64,000 bases of DNA from positions 62,001-126,000 of the forward strand of contig NZ_BMLV01000001.1 in NCBI RefSeq assembly GCF_014645495.1, given 5' to 3'. The first letter of the stretch is position 1. Every line of letters begins with the position of its first letter. A program made the position numbers and the translations under genes. Under the pieces are notes generated by a model. The model was not told where the DNA came from. It ran no database searches and saw nothing but the letters and a program-made list of their open reading frames with translations. Of this stretch, positions 18,261 through 26,673 are shown piece after piece. The DNA comes from Cloacibacterium rupense (GTDB lineage Bacteria > Bacteroidota > Bacteroidia > Flavobacteriales > Weeksellaceae).

Positions 18261-18360
18261 AATTGTCCAGAATTGTCTAGTTTTGACCACTATTGACCAC
18301 TATTGACCACTATTGTCCAGAAATGTCCGCAAATGTCCAGTTTTGTCCAGTTTTGTCCAC
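18261..18360 (+). repeat. Exact-period 10-bp tandem array, ten units
   Basis: Ten consecutive units of exactly 10 bp with consensus WWTTGTCCAG: AATTGTCCAG, AATTGTCTAG, TTTTGACCAC, three nearly identical TATTGxCCAx units, AAATGTCCGC, AAATGTCCAG, TTTTGTCCAG, TTTTGTCCAC. There are no insertions or deletions in 100 bp. The array starts 63 bp upstream of the tex start codon. The frame shows no plausible gene. Confidence 0.95.
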
Positions 18361-18387
18361 CCCTCTTTTAGAATCTTTCGAGTCTTC

Positions 18388-18446
18388 TTCGAGACTTCTT
18401 CGGGTGTTCTTCGGAAAAAGAGACGTTTTTCCGAAGAAGTCTCGAA
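18388..18446 (+). repeat. Two nested, mutually exclusive inverted repeats
   Basis: An outer pair of 16 bp (18388-18403 with 18431-18446) and an inner pair of 13 bp (18407-18419 with 18426-18438) share the CCGAAGAA segment, so only one hairpin can use it at full length. TTCTTCGG occurs in both left arms. The element sits directly beside the 10-bp array. No gene is seen at 18199-18719. Confidence 0.85.
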
Positions 18447-18676
18447 CAAGACCAAAAGAAATGCAAGAAAATTTTTTGTTTTTGGGGATTTAGGTTCAAT
18501 GATTTTCATCAATTTCATCAATTTTCCGACTTCCCGTATTTCGCATTCATAAATTTTATTTAAATTTGATAAAAAACAAATAAGCATTGACTCAAAATCA
18601 TAACCAATAAAATATTTACAATTTTTTACAAACGAATATTTTGTTATAAATCAATAATTTAGTATCGTGTCTCTTG

Positions 18677-18695
18677 TATTTTTGAGTTAGCGGTC
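18677..18695 (+). promoter_or_regulatory. -7 promoter element abutting a GTTAG core-like site
   Basis: TATTTTTG (18677-18684) is followed after one base by GTTAGCGGTC (18686-18695), and the lipoprotein start codon comes 24 nt later. The same promoter-then-GTTA arrangement occurs on the minus strand at 49299-49279. No good -33 element was seen at the expected distance. Confidence 0.5.
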
Positions 18696-18719
18696 AGTGT
18701 AAAACGAAAATTAACAGAA

Positions 18720-19265
18720 ATGAATAGACAAAATTTAAATTTCTTAATTGGAATCTTATTAGTCTTGTTGAATTCCTGCAAGACGACACAAACAAGTGTG
18801 CTTGTCGCTGACAGTTATGACGAAAAGAAAAATCAAACAACTTTGACTTTGTTGCCCTATGGTAATATTGTTTTTCCAGAAAAATGGGCAAAAACAAGTT
18901 ACAATCAAGTAAGCAAACAGCATTTCTTTACAAACAACGAATCGACAACAATTGCAGTAACTAAAAATCCAAAGGATAAATATCCGTTTTATAAAAATAA
19001 CCAGACAGACAATGAATTTGTGACTGACTTTGTAAAATGGGACGCAGAGTATTGGCAAAAAATAGGCTTGAAGGTTACGACTGTTGACAACCAAGCGGAC
19101 AAAGGTTACATTTTGTGGCAAGCAAAAAGCGATGAGAAAAACGTGAATACAATTTTTCTTTTTGGTTGTAAAAATGGTTTCGCTTACAACTTTTCAGGGA
19201 CTTCAGAAAAATGGACTGAAACAAAAATTAAGGACTTTTTAGTGCGACTATTTAATGACAACTAA
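18720..19265 (+). CDS. Putative lipoprotein of unknown function
   Basis: A 181-residue protein with a lipoprotein signal (hydrophobic 9-18, lipobox LLNSC with Cys20). The mature part has a PYGNIVFPEKWAKTSYNQVSKQHFF segment and a C-terminal region with WQKIGLKVTTVDNQADKGYILWQAKSD, suggestive of a small alpha/beta domain like those of PsbP/MOG1-type proteins, but I recognise no family. It sits alone after a GTTAG core-like site and before a palindromic repeat, and its AT-rich context has only hypothetical genes, all suggesting a mobile cassette. Confidence 0.7.
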   Translation: MNRQNLNFLIGILLVLLNSCKTTQTSVLVADSYDEKKNQTTLTLLPYGNIVFPEKWAKTSYNQVSKQHFFTNNESTTIAVTKNPKDKYPFYKNNQTDNEFVTDFVKWDAEYWQKIGLKVTTVDNQADKGYILWQAKSDEKNVNTIFLFGCKNGFAYNFSGTSEKWTETKIKDFLVRLFNDN

Positions 19266-19291
19266 GACTTTAGAGAAAGAACATTTAACCC

Positions 19292-19386
19292 GCTCTGCAA
19301 AGTTTGCAACTTTGAGCCATGATAAAAAGTAACAAATGAATTTTGGAAATATAGTAATTATGATGAAAAGACTGGCTCAAAGTCAT
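19292..19386 (+). repeat. Palindromic repeat element, copy 1
   Basis: CAAAGTTTGCAACTTTGAGC (19298-19317) is followed by GGCTCAAAGTCAT (19374-19386). The ACTTTGAGCC / GGCTCAAAGT arms can form a 10-bp stem with a 55-nt loop. An ATTTAAC core-like heptamer precedes it (about 19283). The first sequence recurs at 20861 and the second at 19984. Confidence 0.75.
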
Positions 19387-19447
19387 AGAATGTGTATCGA
19401 TTAATTTTTCGCATTAAGGAAGATTCTATTTATTTAAGTTTATTATT

Positions 19448-19894
19448 ATGTACAAGAAGTATATTTCAATTTTGATTATTTTGTTCGTTCTTTTCAAAGG
19501 TTTTAATTTGTTCATGTTAATTATTAATGATTATAAAATAAAGCACAATGAAAACACATTAGTTTTGCCAATAGAGAAGACTGAAAATTCTATCAGTTAC
19601 AAGTTTGGGAATAATATTATTTCATTTGATTTAAATAATTTTTCTGAATTTAATCAGCAACGTAAGCTTGATGTATATCTTCTAGGGTATTCTTTTAACT
19701 ATTCTCTAGAAACAGGTACTAAAAATTATAATTTAGAAAAAAATAGAGATGGTAGTTCTATTTTAGTTCTCGATAAATTAATTTATAAAAAAAAATATTT
19801 TTTTTATAAAAAACAAGAGATTGTAAAGTTTAAAATTAGATTGGATAAACATAAAAAATATCAAATGTATTATTCATTATTAAACATTAATTAA
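19448..19894 (+). CDS. Membrane-anchored protein of unknown function
   Basis: A 148-residue, very AT-rich gene. The product has one N-terminal membrane helix (about 5-26), and the rest is a small domain with beta-strand pattern (KTENSISYKFGNNIISFDLN, YLLGYSFNYSLETG) and a basic C-terminus. I recognise no family. It lies between two copies of the palindromic repeat, like its neighbours in this cluster. Confidence 0.55.
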   Translation: MYKKYISILIILFVLFKGFNLFMLIINDYKIKHNENTLVLPIEKTENSISYKFGNNIISFDLNNFSEFNQQRKLDVYLLGYSFNYSLETGTKNYNLEKNRDGSSILVLDKLIYKKKYFFYKKQEIVKFKIRLDKHKKYQMYYSLLNIN

Positions 19895-19983
19895 AAATAA
19901 ATTACATTTTAGTGGTGCAAAGTTTTCTACTTAAAGTAACAAAAATGAATTTAAAAAGCAGACAAACGATGATGTGTAAGTTT

Positions 19984-20024
19984 GGCTCAAAGTCATGAAA
20001 CTTTGAGCAGCGGATGTTATCGGC
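19984..20024 (+). repeat. Palindromic repeat element, copy 2, ending in GTTATCGGC
   Basis: GCTCAAAGT (19985-19993) and ACTTTGAGC (20000-20008) form a 9-bp hairpin, followed by AGCGGAT and GTTATCGGC (20016-20024). The next gene starts 7 nt later. The GTTAT core immediately before a start codon resembles the R' core of an integron recombination site. Confidence 0.65.
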
Positions 20025-20030
20025 AATCTT

Positions 20031-20834
20031 ATGAAAAATCGCATATCAATAATATTATTTTTTATTTTAACTCTATTTTGCTGCAGAGCCAAAAAGAATT
20101 CTAATGGAAAATCAGAATACACCCCTATTGCAAGTGTTTCTGTTCCAATGGAAGACGAAGAAAAAAAATATTGGGATTCATTGTGTAACTCCCAAACAAG
20201 ACAGGCTAATGAAGATATTAAGAAAAATAAGATATTCTACACTCATTTATATGGAATGGTCGATGAGTATAGAAGTGATATGGAAATGGACTCAATATTA
20301 AGTAAATACTCAATCGGCATCAAAACTGATGGATATTATTGCACTATTCCTTGGAATCAACAAAATTGCTATGGAAAAGTGATGGAAAAAGAAATTCAAA
20401 AAAGGTATGGAATAAAATTTATTGACTCTTTAAGACAGGTTGCTGAAAAGATTTATATGCACAAGCATAGAAACGATGTTTTTAAATTTCAAGATTGCGA
20501 TATGACATCTAGATATCCAGGAACAGACGATTATTCAGAATTTTTAGAAAATTACAAAAATGATTTTTTCAAAACCTTTAAATATCCTGCAAATTTTAAA
20601 TTTAAAAATGAAAAATACTATTCCTATTCCAATGCCTATTTTATTTTGTGGAAAGATGGAAGAATAACAAACTTGAAAATAGAATCTACATTTCAAAATA
20701 AAGAAAATGAAAAATATAAAGTTGAAATTGAAGAACAAATACAAAAATTTATAAATAGAACAAAATGGAAACCCGCAACAGCAGTTGGGACTCCAGTAAA
20801 TAGTGAAATGGAATTGCTATTTCATTACAAATAA
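20031..20834 (+). CDS. Putative lipoprotein with TonB C-terminal-like end
   Basis: A 267-residue protein with a lipoprotein-like signal (hydrophobic 5-16, FCC with Cys17 or Cys18). The last 70 residues (YFILWKDGRITNLKIES ... EIEEQIQKFINRTKWKPATAVGTPVNSEMELLFHYK) have the strand-helix-strand pattern and the W(K/T)PA...G.PV motif of the TonB C-terminal domain. The middle part has paired cysteines (CTIPWNQQNC). No partner ExbB/ExbD genes lie nearby, so it may be a stand-alone periplasmic-binding protein. It is preceded by GTTATCGGC. Confidence 0.65.
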   Translation: MKNRISIILFFILTLFCCRAKKNSNGKSEYTPIASVSVPMEDEEKKYWDSLCNSQTRQANEDIKKNKIFYTHLYGMVDEYRSDMEMDSILSKYSIGIKTDGYYCTIPWNQQNCYGKVMEKEIQKRYGIKFIDSLRQVAEKIYMHKHRNDVFKFQDCDMTSRYPGTDDYSEFLENYKNDFFKTFKYPANFKFKNEKYYSYSNAYFILWKDGRITNLKIESTFQNKENEKYKVEIEEQIQKFINRTKWKPATAVGTPVNSEMELLFHYK

Positions 20835-20839
20835 AGACT

Positions 20840-20917
20840 GTTGATAATAATCCTGCTCTCCAAAGTTTGCAACTTTGAGCAGATTAAAAAACACTAATAA
20901 AGTTTGCAACTTAGAGC
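20840..20917 (+). repeat. Palindromic repeat element, copy 3, after the last gene of the cluster
   Basis: GTTGATAATAAT starts 5 nt after the stop codon, then GCTCTCCAAAGTTTGCAACTTTGAGC (palindromic, 20855-20880) and a second diverged AAAGTTTGCAACTTAGAGC (20899-20917). The first motif differs by three C-to-T changes from GCCGATAATAAC, the form expected for a complement of the GTTATCGGC at 20016 with the ATA insertion also seen at 47494. Confidence 0.55.
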
Positions 20918-21226
20918 AAAACAATCATAACAAAATTTTGTTATGGTTTAATCACCGTAAATACATCAGCTCAATATCATCAACCACTTATCATAATTAT
21001 TAGTATTTACTACCGTTTCATCTATCATTTTTTTGGTTTGTTACCCCAAATACATTAAAACTTTCATTTTCAAAAAAATACTGTCAAAAATCAGGAGATT
21101 ATCTTTGAAAAAATAAATTATAAACAAAAATATAATAGTAAATTTGAAAAATTTTTAAAAGCAAAAATTTTCAATAATTTAGAAGTGAAAAAAGTTGATA
21201 AAACTTACAAAAAAATTAATATTAAA
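20918..21226 (+). other. AT-rich leader before pfkA, no gene seen
   Basis: Between the repeat cluster and pfkA there is no credible coding sequence. An AACAAAATTTTGTT palindrome lies at about 20928-20942. The rest is low-complexity AT-rich DNA. No clear promoter of the TAnnTTTG type was found close to the pfkA start. Confidence 0.6.
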
Positions 21227-22321
21227 ATGAAAAGAGTATTAGTAGCAACAGGAGGTGGAGATTGTCCAGGATTAAATGCTGTAATGAGAGGTATAGTAAA
21301 AAGAGCGTCTCAAGAAAAAGATTGGGAAGTGGTAGGAAGCATCAATGCATATGATGGAGTATTGAAAGAACCAACAGAAATTATGGTTTTAGATGATAAA
21401 ACCGTAGCCGGAATTCATAAAGATGGAGGTACCATTATAGGTACTACCAATAAAGGTGGACCATTTGCGTGGCCTTATAAAAATAAAGATGGTGTTTGGG
21501 AAGCAGTAGACCGTTCAGATGAAATGGTGCGCAAATTGCAATATCTTGGCGTAGATGCGGTAATCAGCATTGGTGGTGATGGCTCACAAAGAATATCTCA
21601 ACAATTGTACGAAAAAGGACTCAACATCATTGGGGTTCCAAAAACGATTGATAATGATTTGTCTGCTACCGATTTTACCTTCGGTTTTCAAACTGCGGTA
21701 CAAATTGCTACTGAAGCGGTAGATAGATTGGTGACTACAGCTGCCAGTCATAACAGAGTTTTGGTATTAGAAGTTATGGGAAGATATGCCGGTTGGATTG
21801 CCTTGCACGCTGCCATTGCAGGTGGTGCAGAAGTTTGTTTGATTCCTGAAATTCCTTATGATATCGAAAAAGTAGTAAAAAGACTAAACGATAGATACAA
21901 CAAAGGTAAAGGAAATGCTATTGTAGTGATTGCAGAAGGTGCCATACCAAAAGGGGGAAGTTTACTCTCTGAAGTAAGTGATGAAGTAGGCTACGAAAAT
22001 TTAAGATTAGGAGGAGTAGCTCATAAATTAGTCAGAGATTTGAAATCTATAGGTTTTGAGGCAGATATGCGCGAAACAGTTTTAGGACATTTACAAAGAG
22101 GAGGTACACCTACGGCTTATGATAGAATTTTAGCCACTCAGTTTGGGGTAAAAGCATTTGAAATGGTCTTGAATGAAGAGTATGGTCAGATGGTAGCTTA
22201 CCGTCATCCAAATATTATTTCGGTACCTTTCAAAGAAGCGATAGACCGTCCTAACTTTGTAGACCCAAATTGTGATATGGTGAAAACCGCAAAAGGAGTA
22301 GGCATTAGTTTTGGAGATTAG
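21227..22321 (+). CDS. pfkA: 6-phosphofructokinase (G119/K139 type)
   Basis: Phosphorylates fructose 6-phosphate to the 1,6-bisphosphate in glycolysis. I place the start at ATG 21227 (364 residues, MKRVLVATGGGDCPGLNAVMRG); the in-frame GTG at 21185 would add 14 residues that look like leader. GGDGS (116-120) has Gly at the position that is Asp in most PPi-dependent enzymes, while PKTIDND (138-144) has Lys139, the residue seen in PPi enzymes and in group III ATP enzymes. This Gly/Lys combination is known from ATP-dependent group III enzymes, so ATP is the likelier donor, but it should be assayed. Confidence 0.93.
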   Translation: MKRVLVATGGGDCPGLNAVMRGIVKRASQEKDWEVVGSINAYDGVLKEPTEIMVLDDKTVAGIHKDGGTIIGTTNKGGPFAWPYKNKDGVWEAVDRSDEMVRKLQYLGVDAVISIGGDGSQRISQQLYEKGLNIIGVPKTIDNDLSATDFTFGFQTAVQIATEAVDRLVTTAASHNRVLVLEVMGRYAGWIALHAAIAGGAEVCLIPEIPYDIEKVVKRLNDRYNKGKGNAIVVIAEGAIPKGGSLLSEVSDEVGYENLRLGGVAHKLVRDLKSIGFEADMRETVLGHLQRGGTPTAYDRILATQFGVKAFEMVLNEEYGQMVAYRHPNIISVPFKEAIDRPNFVDPNCDMVKTAKGVGISFGD

Positions 22322-22390
22322 TTCCATCAAATTTCTATTTCATAAGATAATTTTACACTGGAAAAAATACTTCCAGAGTTCAAAAATATA

Positions 22391-22428
22391 AAAGCCAACT
22401 TCAGGATAATGAAGTTGGCTTTGTTTTT
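22391..22428 (+). terminator. Terminator after pfkA
   Basis: Stem AAAGCCAACTTC / GAAGTTGGCTTT with an 8-nt loop and T-rich tail. Confidence 0.9.
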
Positions 22429-22518
22429 ATTAGTTTTTTCTAAATGATGGAAATATTGCTGTTTTATGGTTTTATTGTTAATAAAAATTTGTTATTTTTG
22501 TTTTAAAATTATCAAAAT

Positions 22519-23250
22519 ATGAAAAAAATATTATTCTTTTTAGCATTTATGCAATTTGTCTTTTCGTTTGCGCAATCAGATATTACAGTAGGCGGAACTA
22601 GTGGTTATAACAATGCATTAGGAGTTTATAAATTTTATAATACAATCAATGGAAAACCCAGTTATATAAAATTAATTTCAGATCCCAGTCTAATTACTAC
22701 CGAATGGGAATGTGCTGGTGTTAATGAAGAATTTTATATGATTTTGTGGACTGGTAGTGATTGGAAATGGCAGAGATTTTACTACGGAAACGGTTCACTT
22801 GCAGAATGGTTTTTGGGAGAGTGTTTGTTAAAAGCAGGTTTAACATATGAAGGAATGGCTACTTCCATTGATTATTCATCTAACCTATCATTAAATACTA
22901 GCGATACACCCAAGCCAGGTTGTTTAGGCTGGTTAGGAAATAGTACTCCTTCTTTTTCTGAATCTGATTGTTCCATAATAAGTAATCTAGGGTTAGATAA
23001 TAATATTTTAAAAAATAACATAGTTTTCTATCCAAATCCAGTAAAAGATATGTTTAATATTAAATTTAATAAAACCATCTCTACAATAGATTTAAGTTTA
23101 TTAGATATGTCTGGGAAAATATTACTTAAAAAATCTTATGATAATACCAAATCTATAGAACTTAATGTAACACAACCAAAAGGTATTTATTTTGTAAAAT
23201 TATCTAATAAAGATAGTATGGATGTACTGATTAAAGTAATTAAAGAATAA
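22519..23250 (+). CDS. Secreted protein with type IX secretion C-terminal sorting domain
   Basis: A 243-residue protein with a signal peptide (1-19, ending FAQ). The last 80 residues are a type A T9SS sorting domain: VFYPNPVKDMFNI, then LSLLDMSGKILLKK and GIYFVKLSN, ending in a short basic tail. The N-terminal 150 residues are Trp- and Gly-rich (WECAGVNEEFYMILWTGSDWKW) and unrecognised. The protein should cross the outer membrane through the T9SS, which the porT gene at 8357 also implies. A TATTTTTG element lies at 22493-22500. Confidence 0.85.
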   Translation: MKKILFFLAFMQFVFSFAQSDITVGGTSGYNNALGVYKFYNTINGKPSYIKLISDPSLITTEWECAGVNEEFYMILWTGSDWKWQRFYYGNGSLAEWFLGECLLKAGLTYEGMATSIDYSSNLSLNTSDTPKPGCLGWLGNSTPSFSESDCSIISNLGLDNNILKNNIVFYPNPVKDMFNIKFNKTISTIDLSLLDMSGKILLKKSYDNTKSIELNVTQPKGIYFVKLSNKDSMDVLIKVIKE

Positions 23251-23402
23251 AATCTTGCCGTACAAAATTTTTCTAATGCCAAGGATTTTTAATTCGGAAG
23301 TTTATTTTCAAAACTCTCGATTTTCAAAACAAATTCATAATCAGTATTTTAACTTAATATTAATCTTCTGGTCATAGGTTTCCAACTTCCAACTTTTTTC
23401 CG

Positions 23403-23410
23403 TACTTTTG
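23403..23410 (+). promoter_or_regulatory. -7 promoter element of typA
   Basis: TACTTTTG matches TAnnTTTG. It overlaps an in-frame TTG at 23408, which therefore cannot be the translation start. The transcript would start near 23416, leaving a leader of under 15 nt. Confidence 0.55.
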
Positions 23411-23422
23411 CACCTTCAAAAA

Positions 23423-25231
23423 ATGAATATGCAAAATATTAGAAACATCGCAATTATTGCTCACGTAGACCACGGTAAAACCACTTTGGTTGATAAGATT
23501 ATCCATGCTACTCATGTTTTCAGAGAGAATCAAGAATCTGGAGATTTGATTATGGATAACAATGACTTGGAAAGAGAGAGAGGAATTACCATTCTTTCTA
23601 AAAACATCTCTGTTACGTATAAAGATACTAAAATCAATGTAATCGATACGCCAGGACACGCCGATTTTGGTGGTGAAGTAGAACGTGTGCTTAAAATGGC
23701 TGATGGGGTTTTGCTATTGGTAGATGCTTTCGAAGGACCAATGCCTCAAACCAGATTCGTTTTGCATAAAGCTTTAGAATTGGGTCTTAAACCAATTGTG
23801 GTAATCAATAAAGTGGATAAAGAAAACTGTCGTCCAGATGAAGTTCACGACAAAGTTTTCGACTTGTTTTTTGCATTAGATGCTACCGAAGAACAATTAG
23901 ATTTCCCTACGTTCTACGGTTCTTCTAAACAAGGTTGGTTCAATACTTCTTTAGAGCCTACAGATAATATTTTACCAATTCTTGATGGTATTTTACAATA
24001 CGTACCTGCACCAAAAGTAGAAGAAGGTAGCCTTCAAATGCAAGTGACTTCTCTAGATTATTCTTCGTTTTTAGGAAGAATAGCCGTAGGTAAAGTAACC
24101 AGAGGTTCTATCAAAGAATCTCAATGGATTGGTTTAGCACAAGAAAATGGCAATATCTTAAAAGGAAAAGTAAAAGAATTATATATTTTCGAAGGATTAG
24201 GTAAGAAAAAAGTTACTGAAGTACAAGCGGGTGATATCTGTGCTGTAGTTGGTTTTGATGCCTTCCAAATTGGGGATACTTTCGTAGATTTAGAAAATCC
24301 AGAACCATTGACTAGATTGTCTATTGACGAGCCTACACTGAATATGACTTTCTCTATCAACAATTCTCCTTTCTTTGGTAAAGATGGTAAATATGTTACT
24401 TCTAATCACCTGAAAGAAAGATTAGAAAAAGAATTAGAGAAAAACTTAGCCTTAAGAGTAGAGCAAACCGAAGATGCAAACACTTTCCTAGTTTTTGGTA
24501 GAGGTATTCTTCACTTGTCGGTTCTTATTGAAACAATGAGAAGAGAAGGCTACGAAATGACGATTGGTCAGCCACAAGTTATTCTACATGATGTAGACGG
24601 AGAAAACCACGAACCTTACGAAAGTTTGGTGGTAGATGTTCCAGACGAATACGCTTCTAGAGTAATCGATTTGGCTACCCAAAGAAAAGGTGACCTACAC
24701 ATTATGGAAACCAAAGGTGAAATGCAACACTTAGAATTCGAAATTCCTTCAAGAGGTTTAATCGGATTGCGTTCTCAGATGTTGACTGCAACTGCAGGTG
24801 AAGCGATTATGGCGCATAGATTCACAGATTATAAGCCTTTCAAAGGTGCTATTCCGGGAAGAAATAATGGGGTTTTGATTTCTAAAACGCAAGGTCCTTG
24901 TACAGAATATTCTATCGCAAAATTGCAAGATAGAGGTAAGTTTTTTGTAGACCCGGGCGAAGAAATTTATGCAGGGATGATTATTGGTGAGCAAAACAAA
25001 CCTGGTGATTTGGTGGTAAACATTGTGGAAGCAAAACAGCTAAACAATATGCGTGCTGCCGGTAAAGATAAAGACGGAAACATTGCTCCAAAAATCTTAT
25101 TCTCTCTAGAAGAATGTATGGAATACATCCAAGCAGATGAATGTATAGAAGTGACGCCAAACTTCATCAGAATGCGTAAAAAAATACTTTCTGAAGAAGA
25201 TAGAAAACGTGCCGAAAGACAAGCAAAATAA
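23423..25231 (+). CDS. typA: Ribosome-binding GTPase TypA/BipA
   Basis: Translational GTPase of the EF-G family that aids 50S subunit assembly, especially in stress and cold. All G motifs are present: [24 protein letters not shown] and NKVDK. Domains II, III and V follow, and the C-terminal domain has the TypA-specific [13 protein letters not shown] segment. I chose ATG 23423; ATG 23429 is equally good. The frame is open to a TTG at 23408, but this lies inside the -7 element. The length of about 602 residues fits the family. A perfect terminator hairpin follows. Confidence 0.96.
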   Translation: MNMQNIRNIAIIAHVDHGKTTLVDKIIHATHVFRENQESGDLIMDNNDLERERGITILSKNISVTYKDTKINVIDTPGHADFGGEVERVLKMADGVLLLVDAFEGPMPQTRFVLHKALELGLKPIVVINKVDKENCRPDEVHDKVFDLFFALDATEEQLDFPTFYGSSKQGWFNTSLEPTDNILPILDGILQYVPAPKVEEGSLQMQVTSLDYSSFLGRIAVGKVTRGSIKESQWIGLAQENGNILKGKVKELYIFEGLGKKKVTEVQAGDICAVVGFDAFQIGDTFVDLENPEPLTRLSIDEPTLNMTFSINNSPFFGKDGKYVTSNHLKERLEKELEKNLALRVEQTEDANTFLVFGRGILHLSVLIETMRREGYEMTIGQPQVILHDVDGENHEPYESLVVDVPDEYASRVIDLATQRKGDLHIMETKGEMQHLEFEIPSRGLIGLRSQMLTATAGEAIMAHRFTDYKPFKGAIPGRNNGVLISKTQGPCTEYSIAKLQDRGKFFVDPGEEIYAGMIIGEQNKPGDLVVNIVEAKQLNNMRAAGKDKDGNIAPKILFSLEECMEYIQADECIEVTPNFIRMRKKILSEEDRKRAERQAK

Positions 25232-25237
25232 ATAAAC

Positions 25238-25272
25238 AAAAGGCGATTCTCTCATAAGAATCGCCTTTTTTA
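25238..25272 (+). terminator. Terminator after typA
   Basis: Stem AAAGGCGATTCT / AGAATCGCCTTT with a short loop and seven T. Confidence 0.93.
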
Positions 25273-25286
25273 TTGTCAAATTTCTA

Positions 25287-25316
25287 TTTGTTTTTTATTG
25301 GAAATAAGTAACTTTG
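25287..25316 (+). promoter_or_regulatory. Promoter of the M48 protease gene
   Basis: TTTG (25287-25290) and TAACTTTG (25309-25316) with an 18-nt spacer, a near-ideal Bacteroidota promoter. It overlaps the in-frame ATG at 25298 and so rules that start out. Confidence 0.75.
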
Positions 25317-25342
25317 TACAAATCAAAATTCAAAAAAACAAT

Positions 25343-26650
25343 ATGAACCATAGAAAGCTACTCCTTTTTATCCTCTTTTTTACTTTTTATAGCGGTTTCT
25401 CGCAATCTTATAAACCAATAGATACAGCAGATTACATTTTAAGAAATGATTTTCTGAAAATTGCAAAAGACAAAAATAACATCCTTATCAAAGGTTTTAA
25501 AAATAGGTATCAAAGCAAAGTTGTTAATAAACTAGAAAAATATTACAACGAATTCTTTGCTGAGTTTGAAAAAGATGTTAAAAATAAAGATTATACTTTT
25601 AAATCTGATTTTGATAGAGAAATAGATGCGATAATTGCAGAGCTCAAAAAAAATAATTCTCAAATTCCTCAGAATCTAAAGGTTCTAATTGCCAAAGATA
25701 ATATGCCCAACGCTTATTGCATGCCAGATGGAACTTTTATCATCAATATGGGTTTGTTTAATTGGTTAAATAATAAAGACCAAGTGGCGAGTGTTATTTG
25801 CCACGAAATAGCACATAATATTCTAGAACATTCTTTGAATTTGTTGGTAGAGCAAATACAAGAAGATACCAACGATAAAACCACCATCGAAAACCTAAAA
25901 TCTGTTACAGTAAACAAGTCTAGTACTGCTTTTGAAATTTTTAAAAACAGAGTTTACAAAAAAGGAATAGAAAAGAGACAGCAAGAAGTAAAAGCAGATT
26001 CTTTGGGATATGTACTTTTTAAAAATTCAGGATTTAAGAAAATAGAATTTCTGAATGCCCTTAATAATCTTAAAGATTTTGATTCTATCTCGCCAAGAGA
26101 ACTTAAAGTAGAAACCTATAAAATGCTTTTTGATGTTCCCAATCATCCTTTTAAAGAAAAATGGATGAAGTCAGAAGATTTTTCTCTCTATAATTATGAT
26201 TTTTACAAAGAAAAATTAGATAAAGATTCTTTGGCTTCACATCCTGAGATGTCTAAGAGAATAGAGATTCTTCAAAAAAACTTTAAAGAACTTACTTCTT
26301 CTGAAGCTCCTTTGAAACCAGATGCTAATTTCGAAAATTTACAGAAGATTGCCAGAATGGAGATTTTGCCCAATTTATTTCATTCCGAAGATTATGGCAT
26401 AGCAGTCTATGTTTCTATGCAGTTTTTGCAAGACAAAGAAGAAGAAGAATATTATAAAATGTGGCTGGGGAAGCTTTTTGATAAGATATATCTTGCCCGT
26501 AAAAATTACAACCTCAACCGATATTTAGATAGGGTAGAGCCCACGAAACAGAGCAAAAGTTATCAGCAATTTCTCAATTTTATGTGGAACTTAAGTATAG
26601 ATGATATTAAAAATATTGCAGATTTTTACAACAAAAAAGGAACTTCTTAG
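25343..26650 (+). CDS. Secreted M48-family metalloprotease
   Basis: A 435-residue zinc protease. The start at ATG 25343 gives a clean signal peptide (MNHRKLLLFILFFTFYSGFSQ). The zinc-binding HEIAH is at 154-158, and a conserved Glu ligand lies in QQEVKADSLGYVLF. A preceding PNAYCMPDGTFIINMGL segment is typical of M48. The C-terminal half is helical and lacks TPR motifs that I can recognise. Such periplasmic M48 proteins (BepA-like) take part in outer membrane protein quality control; that role is inferred only from family. A weak hairpin overlaps the stop codon (26634-26664). Confidence 0.85.
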   Translation: MNHRKLLLFILFFTFYSGFSQSYKPIDTADYILRNDFLKIAKDKNNILIKGFKNRYQSKVVNKLEKYYNEFFAEFEKDVKNKDYTFKSDFDREIDAIIAELKKNNSQIPQNLKVLIAKDNMPNAYCMPDGTFIINMGLFNWLNNKDQVASVICHEIAHNILEHSLNLLVEQIQEDTNDKTTIENLKSVTVNKSSTAFEIFKNRVYKKGIEKRQQEVKADSLGYVLFKNSGFKKIEFLNALNNLKDFDSISPRELKVETYKMLFDVPNHPFKEKWMKSEDFSLYNYDFYKEKLDKDSLASHPEMSKRIEILQKNFKELTSSEAPLKPDANFENLQKIARMEILPNLFHSEDYGIAVYVSMQFLQDKEEEEYYKMWLGKLFDKIYLARKNYNLNRYLDRVEPTKQSKSYQQFLNFMWNLSIDDIKNIADFYNKKGTS

Positions 26651-26673
26651 AAGCTCCTTTTTTTATGTGTTAG

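Noticed and set aside
18261-18360. CRISPR or coding repeat
   Set aside because: Ten-base units without spacers. The open frames through it have no family features or start context.
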